Origin: Salinibacterium sp.
Lineage (GTDB): Bacteria; Actinomycetota; Actinomycetes; Actinomycetales; Microbacteriaceae
Assembly: GCA_025352485.1 (NCBI GenBank)
Contig: JANXTJ010000149.1
Span: 1 to 11,030 of the forward strand
Reading direction: 5' to 3'
DNA length: 11,030 nucleotides
Below are positions 6,612-11,030 of this stretch, one piece after another (positions within the stretch are counted from its first letter, which is position 1; each line of letters starts with the position of its first letter). The notes under the pieces were generated by a model that saw only the letters and a list, made by a program, of their open reading frames with translations, had not been told where the DNA came from and searched no databases. Made by a program: the position numbers and the translations under genes.

Positions 6612-7304
6612 CTATTGCGTCGACGCCAGCGCGGGGCGCTCATTGTCGTCGTCATAGACGTTGAAGCGATAGCCGACATTACGCACGGTGCCGATGAGTG
6701 ACTCGAGGTCACCGAGCTTCGCGCGCAGGCGACGCACGTGCACGTCGACCGTGCGGGTGCCGCCAAAATAGTCGTAGCCCCACACCTCGCTGAGCAGTTG
6801 TTCGCGGGTGAAGACCCGCGAGGGGTGGGTGGCAAGAAAGCGCAGCAGCTCGAACTCTTTAAAGGTGAGGTCGAGTGGGCGCCCGTGTACCTTCGCGCTG
6901 TACGACGCCTCGTCGATGACAACGCCGGAGGCCTGGATCTTCGAGCTGGAGGAATTGAGGGCCTGCCGGCCGAGGGCGAGCCGGATGCGGGCATCCGCTT
7001 CGGCAGGGCCGGCCGAGGCCAGGATCACGTCGTCCACGCCCCAGTCGGCGGATACCGCGGTCAGCCCGCCCTCGGTGAGTATCAGGATGAGCGGCACGTT
7101 CACCCCGGTCGTGGTGAGGATCTTGCAGAGCGACTTCGCGTTGGCGAGGTCTTGCCGGGCATCCACGAAGATGAGGTCGCAACTCGGAGCCGAGATGAGC
7201 GAAGCGGGCGATGCGGGAATTTGCTTGGTGCTGTGACTGAGTAGGCCCAATGCGGGAAAGACCTCGGTGTCGACCGCGGACGTCAAGATCAACAGCTGCG
7301 CCAC
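6612..7304 (-). CDS. glnR: GlnR-family orphan response regulator (OmpR-type winged helix)
   Basis: This 230-aa DNA-binding protein resembles GlnR, the global nitrogen regulator of actinobacteria. The receiver-like domain is about residues 1-115. It keeps the central Asp (D48 in FVDARQDL) but lacks the acidic pair normally after beta-strand 1 (LLILTSAVD here) and the usual beta-5 Lys-Pro (ASAGPAEAD here). GlnR proteins are known to work without canonical phosphorylation, and the GlnR-typical EGGLTAVSADWG lies at 78-89. The winged-helix domain is about 127-216, with recognition-helix region TRTVDVHVRRLRAKLG at 183-198 and wing GTVRNVGYRF. The GTG at 7304-7302 follows a strong GGGAGG site; a TTG at 7316 overlaps that site and is rejected. 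No sensor kinase is adjacent. A PhoP/RegX3-type regulator is less likely because the acidic pocket is missing. Confidence 0.85.
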   Translation of the reverse strand: MAQLLILTSAVDTEVFPALGLLSHSTKQIPASPASLISAPSCDLIFVDARQDLANAKSLCKILTTTGVNVPLILILTEGGLTAVSADWGVDDVILASAGPAEADARIRLALGRQALNSSSSKIQASGVVIDEASYSAKVHGRPLDLTFKEFELLRFLATHPSRVFTREQLLSEVWGYDYFGGTRTVDVHVRRLRAKLGDLESLIGTVRNVGYRFNVYDDDNERPALASTQ

Positions 7305-7316
7305 GTGACCTCCCAA

Positions 7317-7407
7317 TTGCGTTCGCTCAGTCTATTGTCGCGCTGTGCCGCTGCGGGATCGTGCCGCCAGCACCGTGAGAGCACGCGACTGCCGTTAACA
7401 TGACTCT
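7317..7407. promoter_or_regulatory. Divergent promoter region between glnR and the plus-strand cluster
   Basis: This 91-base gap must hold the promoters of both divergent units. Toward the right, TAACAT at 7396-7401 is a plausible -10 exactly 6 bases before the ATG at 7408. Toward glnR, the minus-strand TAGACT in ACAATAGACTG is a weak -10 candidate. GTTAAC (7394-7399) is a short palindrome, but no complete GlnR-type site or PHO box is evident. Confidence 0.45.
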
Positions 7408-7665
7408 ATGACGTGGCAACTCCTCAGCGTGATCCCGGTCTGGCTGCTGTCGATAGTGGGCGCAGTTGTTGTAGGGCTTGTTACGCCGCACGATGATCTT
7501 TTCACCGGTCTGTCGATCGTGCTCGCGGCCGCCGTGATTGTGACCTTCGTCATTCAGCTTGCCCTGCAACGCACCGAAGGTTTCGTGGTCCGGGCGATGG
7601 CCAGCATCGGTGTCTCCGTGGTCATTCTCGCCGTCGCAACCGGGCTACTCGCCCTCGCCGGGTAG
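7408..7665 (+). CDS. Small conserved-looking integral membrane protein, unknown function
   Basis: This 85-aa protein is almost entirely hydrophobic, with three predicted membrane spans at about residues 4-25, 33-53 and 62-84. Short polar links (TPHDDLF and QRTEGFVVR) lie between them. I recognise no named family or catalytic motif. The ATG has no ribosome binding site; a -10-like TAACAT lies 6 bases upstream, which would put transcription initiation at or next to the A of the ATG, consistent with a leaderless mRNA. It opens the rightward gene cluster, divergent from glnR, and ends 13 bases before the next small ORF. GC-rich third positions match the neighbours, so it looks like a real native gene. 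Confidence 0.75.
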   Translation: MTWQLLSVIPVWLLSIVGAVVVGLVTPHDDLFTGLSIVLAAAVIVTFVIQLALQRTEGFVVRAMASIGVSVVILAVATGLLALAG

Positions 7666-7666
7666 T

Positions 7667-7672
7667 TAGAAT
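7667..7672 (+). promoter_or_regulatory. -10 element TAGAAT of the micro-ORF
   Basis: TAGAAT matches TATAAT in 5 of 6 positions and lies 6 bases before the ATG at 7679, immediately after the stop codon of the 85-aa gene. The expected start of transcription is the ATG itself, again implying a leaderless mRNA. No good -35 is visible upstream. Confidence 0.5.
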
Positions 7673-7678
7673 GAGAGC

Positions 7679-7789
7679 ATGCTTCTCGCCCTCGAACTCT
7701 TCTTCGTCGGACTTCTGATTCTCGCCACCCTGTGCATCGGCTTTACCGCCGTGGTCGTGGTGTTCAACCTCTTTCGCGGCCAGCGCTAA
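7679..7789 (+). CDS. 36-aa single-span membrane micro-protein, unknown function
   Basis: ATG at 7679 opens 36 codons ending in TAA at 7787-7789. The peptide begins MLLALELFFVGLLI and ends VFNLFRGQR: one hydrophobic helix of about 28 residues, one acidic residue (E6) near the N-terminus, and a basic tail with two arginines. By the positive-inside rule the C-terminus should face the cytoplasm. No ribosome binding site is present, but TAGAAT 6 bases upstream suggests a leaderless transcript. It fits tightly between the 85-aa membrane protein (13 bases) and the nitrobindin-like gene (23 bases). I do not recognise it. It could be a regulator or subunit of a membrane protein, or an upstream ORF affecting the next gene. 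Coding potential is supported by position and composition only. Confidence 0.6.
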   Translation: MLLALELFFVGLLILATLCIGFTAVVVVFNLFRGQR

Positions 7790-7812
7790 CCGCCCGTTCA
7801 TGGTGCCCCACG

Positions 7813-8409
7813 GTGATTGAGCTGGGCGCCGACGTCGCCACCGAGCTGGTGCCGCTGTCGTGGCTGGTCGGGCTCTGGGAGGGCACTGGCGTCGTCAACT
7901 ACACGGTCGATGGCGATGTGCGCACGCTCGAATTCGGCCAACGTTTGAGCTTCAGCCACGACGGTTTGCCGCACCTGAACTACACCTCCTACACCTGGCT
8001 GCTGGATGAAAACCTCAGCCCACATGTGACCGAGACGGGTTACTGGCGCCTCAGCCGCCCGGCGGCCGACGGCGACCCAGGGCCGGGAATGCTTGCCGGC
8101 ATCGGCCCGCGTCCCTTTCCCACCGCCGAGTCGGTGGAGTCGTTGCGCAACTCTGACGGTGGCTTCGACATCGAGGTGTCGCTCGTGCATCCCGCCGGGG
8201 TGAGCGAGCTCTACATCGGGCAGGTCAAAGGCCCGCGGATCGATCTGGCCACGGATGCGGTGCTGCGCACGGCCACCGCGAAGGAGTACGCGGCAGCGAC
8301 CCGCATCTACGGCCTCGTTGAAGGGCACCTGCTCTGGGCGTGGGACATTGCGGCCCTCGGCCAGGAGCTCAAGACTCACGCATCCGGACGGCTGGCTCGT
8401 GTCGAATAA
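7813..8409 (+). CDS. FABP/nitrobindin-like heme-binding beta-barrel protein
   Basis: This 198-aa cytosolic protein of the nitrobindin/THAP4-like FABP family has the signature GxWxGxG at G20-LWEGTG-26. It also has the family stretches SETGYWR-like TETGYWRL (73-80), SLVHPAG (123-129) and TAKEY (155-159). H189, in ELKTHASGRL near the C-terminus, sits where the heme-ligating histidine of nitrobindins occurs. Relatives bind heme and convert peroxynitrite to nitrate; M. tuberculosis has two relatives, Rv2717c (heme-binding) and Rv0813c. A Pro/Gly-rich stretch at about 82-106 looks like an extended loop. The GTG at 7813 is chosen by alignment of the conserved core; it has no ribosome binding site, and the frame stays open upstream through the micro-ORF to a GTG at 7732. 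It overlaps the following ygfZ by 11 bases. Confidence 0.82.
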   Translation: MIELGADVATELVPLSWLVGLWEGTGVVNYTVDGDVRTLEFGQRLSFSHDGLPHLNYTSYTWLLDENLSPHVTETGYWRLSRPAADGDPGPGMLAGIGPRPFPTAESVESLRNSDGGFDIEVSLVHPAGVSELYIGQVKGPRIDLATDAVLRTATAKEYAAATRIYGLVEGHLLWAWDIAALGQELKTHASGRLARVE

Positions 8410-9436
8410 CCTGGGCTTCGAATCGCGCCCCCGTGCCGTCGGATCGCCACCCCAGCACTATGGCAATCCGCTCGGCGAACAGCAGGCGCTCGTCAATGGC
8501 GCGGCGATCGTTGACCTCTCCGACCGCGGTGTCATCACCGTTACCGGCCCCGACCGGCTGAGTTGGCTCGACTCACTCACCTCGCAGGCGCTCAAGAACT
8601 TGGCCCCGGACGAATCCACCGAGACCCTGCTGCTCGACCCCACGGGTCACGTCGAGCACGCCATGCGCGTCGTCGACGACGGCGAGACCAGCTGGCTGCT
8701 CGTCGATGGTGATCAGGTTTCGTCGTTATTCGCCTGGCTTCAGCGCATGCGCTTCATGCTTCGGGTGGAGGTCATGGACCGCTCCGCCGACTTTGCCACG
8801 GTCGGTGTGCTCGGCGCGTTCGATCTTCCCGCCGTCGCGACCTGGGTCGACCCGTGGAACGAGGTCACGCCAGGTGGCCACCAGTACGCGTTGACCCGGC
8901 CCGACGCCCCCTGGAACTATCGCGAGATTCTGGTCGCGCGGGATGCCGACCTCGCCGACCTCACCGCCGCGGGAACCCTGGCACTCGAGGCCTTGCGCAT
9001 CGCCGCCTGGCGGCCCCGGCTCTCGGCCGACGGTGACGAGCGCACCATCCCCCACGAGCTCGACTGGCTGCGCAGCGCCGTGCACCTTAACAAGGGCTGC
9101 TACCGCGGGCAAGAGACCGTCGCGAAGGTGCACAACCTCGGTCATCCGCCGCGCCGCCTAGTGCTGCTGCACCTCGACGGTGCCGTACCGGTCGCGGGAT
9201 CACCGGTCCGCGCCGGCGACACCGTCGTGGGCACCGTCACCTCATCGGCGTTGCACTACGAACTCGGGCCGATCGCCCTCGCCGTGATCAAGCGCAATGT
9301 CGACCCGACGATCGACCTCGTGGTCGACACCGACGACGGTGCCGTGGCCGCGGCACAGGAGGTCATCGTGCCCACCGATGCAGGAGCCGAGGCGAACGTG
9401 CCGCGGCTGCCTCGCTTGGGTGGCGCGCAGCGTTGA
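8399..9436 (+). CDS. ygfZ: YgfZ/GcvT-like folate-binding protein (Fe-S enzyme maintenance)
   Basis: This 345-aa protein belongs to the YgfZ family, paralogous to the glycine-cleavage T protein. YgfZ proteins use tetrahydrofolate to support synthesis or repair of certain Fe-S enzymes such as MiaB. The diagnostic motif K232-G-C-Y-R-G-Q-E239 is intact, including its essential Cys234. The N-terminal part shows the GcvT-like ALVNGAAIVDLSDRGVITVTGPDRLSWL region (about 30-57, quoted here as key stretches), and the C-terminal barrel follows from about 250. The GTG at 8399 starts inside the end of the nitrobindin-like gene, an 11-base overlap, so translation is likely coupled; the ribosome binding site is weak. 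Upstream in-frame starts would overlap that gene much further. The symbol is by family. Confidence 0.9.
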   Translation: MSNNLGFESRPRAVGSPPQHYGNPLGEQQALVNGAAIVDLSDRGVITVTGPDRLSWLDSLTSQALKNLAPDESTETLLLDPTGHVEHAMRVVDDGETSWLLVDGDQVSSLFAWLQRMRFMLRVEVMDRSADFATVGVLGAFDLPAVATWVDPWNEVTPGGHQYALTRPDAPWNYREILVARDADLADLTAAGTLALEALRIAAWRPRLSADGDERTIPHELDWLRSAVHLNKGCYRGQETVAKVHNLGHPPRRLVLLHLDGAVPVAGSPVRAGDTVVGTVTSSALHYELGPIALAVIKRNVDPTIDLVVDTDDGAVAAAQEVIVPTDAGAEANVPRLPRLGGAQR

Positions 9437-9453
9437 CGCTGGCGCGCTGAGCC

Positions 9454-10560
9454 GTGTCTGACCCCGCGCTCCTGCGCCGCCTCGAACGTCAGGTTCGGCG
9501 GCGGCTGGATGCCCGCATCGCCGGCCGCCGAGCGTGGGAGTCGCTGCCTGCCATCATCCAGATCGTGGCCGCGGTAATCGCGGCGTATGCCATCGCGCGC
9601 TGGGGCCTGCTGCATCCGTACCCGATCCTCGCGATCACCGTCACGATCAACTCGCTCGGTTTTTCTCGGGATGCCCGTCCGCAACGGGTAGCCAGCTCCG
9701 TGATCGGCATCCTCGTCGGGGTGGCACTGAGCGACGCGCTGTCCCTGCTGATCGGCAAGGGGCTCTGGCAGCTGGTCGTGGTGCTGCTAGTGGTGCTGCT
9801 CATCGGGCGGATCGTGTCGTCCAATCCCTCCTTCGCGGTGGCCGCAGCCGTGCCGTCCGCGCTGGTGGTGATCCTGCCGCTGCCGGAGGGAGGCGTCTTC
9901 GGGCGCACCCTCGACGCGCTCATCGGTGGTGTGATTGCGCTGCTGGTGACAGCGCTCATCCCCCGTGATCCGGGCCGCGCCGCCGCGCGTGACCGGCGAG
10001 TCCTCTTCAGCGCTGTCGGTGAGGCGCTCACCTCGGTCATCGAATGCCTCAGGGATGCTGACGAATCGGCGGGCGAACTGGGGCTCACCCGCCTACGTCG
10101 CACTCAGCCGCTCGTGGACGCCTGGTCGACAGCGCACGAGAGTTCGCTCGCCGTGGCACGGATTTCGCCGCTGTTGCGTTCTCGACTACCTGACCTGCAG
10201 CGCAGCTCGCGCGTGCTCGCCGCCGCCGATCTGACCACCCGGCACTTGCGCACGATCGCCCGCAGGGCCGAGTTTCTGGTGCGCGACGGTGTGCGTCGGC
10301 CGGCGCTGGCCGAGCTTCTCGGGCAGTTCGGTATCGCCATTGCCCTGCTCGGCGACGAGCTGGACGATCCGCAGGTCGCGGGCGCGGCGCGCTCCTTGCT
10401 AGCCGACCTGACCCGGCGCCTGGATCCGGCCACGGTCATCCCCGATGCTCATCTGACGGATGCAGCGCTACTGCTCATGCTGCGCCCCTTCGCCGTTGAC
10501 CTGCTCGTCGGCACGGGGATGCCGATCGACGAGGCGAGGGCCCTGCTTCCGGTGCTGTAG
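9454..10560 (+). CDS. FUSC-type (aromatic-acid-exporter-like) inner membrane protein
   Basis: This 368-aa protein has a basic N-terminus (RRLERQVRRRLDARIAGRR), then six hydrophobic segments at about 33-50, 52-68, 80-100, 104-120, 125-142 and 152-170. A ~200-residue, helix-rich soluble C-terminal region follows. The pattern of a FUSC/ArAE half-module and the sequence around TINSLGFSRDARPQRVASSVIGILVG fit the FUSC superfamily, whose characterised members export aromatic acids or are involved in stress tolerance; the substrate here is unknown. The GTG at 9454 lies 17 bases after the ygfZ stop, without a strong ribosome binding site, and the gene is probably the last of the rightward unit. A strong hairpin lies 40 bases beyond its stop. 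Confidence 0.75.
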   Translation: MSDPALLRRLERQVRRRLDARIAGRRAWESLPAIIQIVAAVIAAYAIARWGLLHPYPILAITVTINSLGFSRDARPQRVASSVIGILVGVALSDALSLLIGKGLWQLVVVLLVVLLIGRIVSSNPSFAVAAAVPSALVVILPLPEGGVFGRTLDALIGGVIALLVTALIPRDPGRAAARDRRVLFSAVGEALTSVIECLRDADESAGELGLTRLRRTQPLVDAWSTAHESSLAVARISPLLRSRLPDLQRSSRVLAAADLTTRHLRTIARRAEFLVRDGVRRPALAELLGQFGIAIALLGDELDDPQVAGAARSLLADLTRRLDPATVIPDAHLTDAALLLMLRPFAVDLLVGTGMPIDEARALLPVL

Positions 10561-10600
10561 CGGTCTAACTGTTCAACGGCCTCCGTGCCAGAGGGTTTGA

Positions 10601-10634
10601 CGGGTGGTGCCGACCTGGCAATCGGCACCACCCG
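10601..10634. terminator. Bidirectional terminator hairpin between convergent genes
   Basis: CGGGTGGTGCCGA (10601-10613) pairs perfectly with TCGGCACCACCCG (10622-10634): 13 bp, 8-base loop. On the plus strand it is followed by AGTCTTTAG, only a short T-run; on the minus strand by TCAAACCCTC. It lies between the convergent FUSC gene and the symporter gene, where a shared terminator is expected. The T-runs are weak, so termination may be partly factor-assisted. Confidence 0.8.
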
Positions 10635-10639
10635 AGTCT

Positions 10640-11030
10640 TTAGTGCTCTACGGCCTTCTCGGCGCCGTAGCCGGTCAGCGAGCGCACGGTCATTTCGTCG
10701 GCGAGTGCGGGGTCTTCGGCCCGACTGCTGGTGACAGAGCCGAGCCAGCCGAGGAAGAACCCAATCGGGATCGAGACGATGCCAGGGTTATTCAGCGGGT
10801 AGAGCGCAAAGTGCACCGACGGGAACATCGAGGTTGGCAGCCCTGACACCACTGGCGAGAACACGATCAGAAGCACGGCGGCGGCGAGCCCGCCATACAT
10901 GCTCCAGACGGCACCCCTGGTGGTGAACTTTTTCCAGTAGAGCGAGTACAGGATGGTCGGCAGGTTGGCGCTCGCCGCAACGGCGAAAGCGAGCGCAACC
11001 AGGAAGGCGATATTTTGCCCCTGCACCCCG
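10640..11030 (-). CDS. Sodium:solute (acetate-type) symporter, C-terminal part
   Basis: The last ~130 residues of a solute:sodium symporter (SSS) family protein, most like ActP/MctC-type cation-acetate symporters. The stretch GQNIAFLVALAFAVAASANLPTILYSLYWKKFT is characteristic of that subgroup (key parts FAVAASANLP and LYWKKFT). Three hydrophobic segments are visible, then a cytoplasmic tail ending TGYGAEKAVEH. The frame stays open to the right edge, so the start lies outside; a GTG at 11026 is internal. Known members take up acetate, propionate or pyruvate. It is convergent with the rightward cluster and apparently unrelated to it; its stop lies 6 bases beyond the terminator stem. The exact substrate cannot be set from this fragment. 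Confidence 0.85.
   Translation of the reverse strand, partial: GVQGQNIAFLVALAFAVAASANLPTILYSLYWKKFTTRGAVWSMYGGLAAAVLLIVFSPVVSGLPTSMFPSVHFALYPLNNPGIVSIPIGFFLGWLGSVTSSRAEDPALADEMTVRSLTGYGAEKAVEH

Noticed and set aside
7732..7812. 27-residue N-terminal extension of the nitrobindin-like protein
   Set aside because: The sequence is Arg-rich and overlaps the micro-ORF; the conserved core begins after the GTG at 7813. Kept as a minor alternative because neither start has a ribosome binding site.
1..11030. Mobile elements, CRISPR arrays, tRNA/rRNA genes, toxin-antitoxin or defence systems
   Set aside because: No transposase or integrase motifs, no spaced repeats, no tRNA-like folds; all long ORFs on the coding strands are housekeeping-type genes with uniform composition.

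Overview
The window comes from a high-GC Gram-positive bacterium of the Actinomycetota, probably near Microbacteriaceae/Micrococcales. A mycothiol synthase, a GlnR-type regulator and a MutT1-type NUDIX/histidine-phosphatase fusion all point there, as do the many GTG starts (7 of the 11 starts that can be placed). No database was searched; family calls rest on motifs, length and gene order.

Left and centre (1-7304, minus strand): six genes run in one direction, glnR -> mshD -> ppk1 -> mutT1 -> pstS -> pstC, and pstC runs off the left edge. They cover nitrogen-type regulation, the last step of mycothiol synthesis, polyphosphate synthesis, nucleotide-pool cleaning and high-affinity phosphate uptake. 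ppk1 and mutT1 overlap by 4 bases. A clear PHO box of three tandem 11-base units lies upstream of pstS, so the pst genes are probably switched on by phosphate starvation from their own promoter. A perfect 8-bp hairpin sits in the predicted pstS leader, and a smaller hairpin lies between pstS and pstC.

Right-centre (7408-10560, plus strand, divergent from glnR): an 85-aa membrane protein, a 36-aa single-span membrane peptide, a nitrobindin/FABP-like heme-protein candidate, a YgfZ-type folate-binding protein for Fe-S enzyme maintenance, and a FUSC-type membrane protein. The first two ORFs each have a -10-like hexamer exactly 6 bases before the ATG and no ribosome binding site, which fits leaderless mRNAs. 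The nitrobindin and YgfZ genes overlap by 11 bases.

Right edge (10561-11030): a perfect 13-bp hairpin between convergent genes, then the C-terminal part of an acetate/solute:cation symporter on the minus strand.

This looks like ordinary chromosomal core sequence. I see no mobile element, CRISPR array, RNA gene or defence system, and no convincing undescribed system. The points most worth checking are the PHO box and leader hairpin, the leaderless micro-ORF, and the co-location of N, P, thiol and polyphosphate genes that are split between two loci in Mycobacterium tuberculosis.
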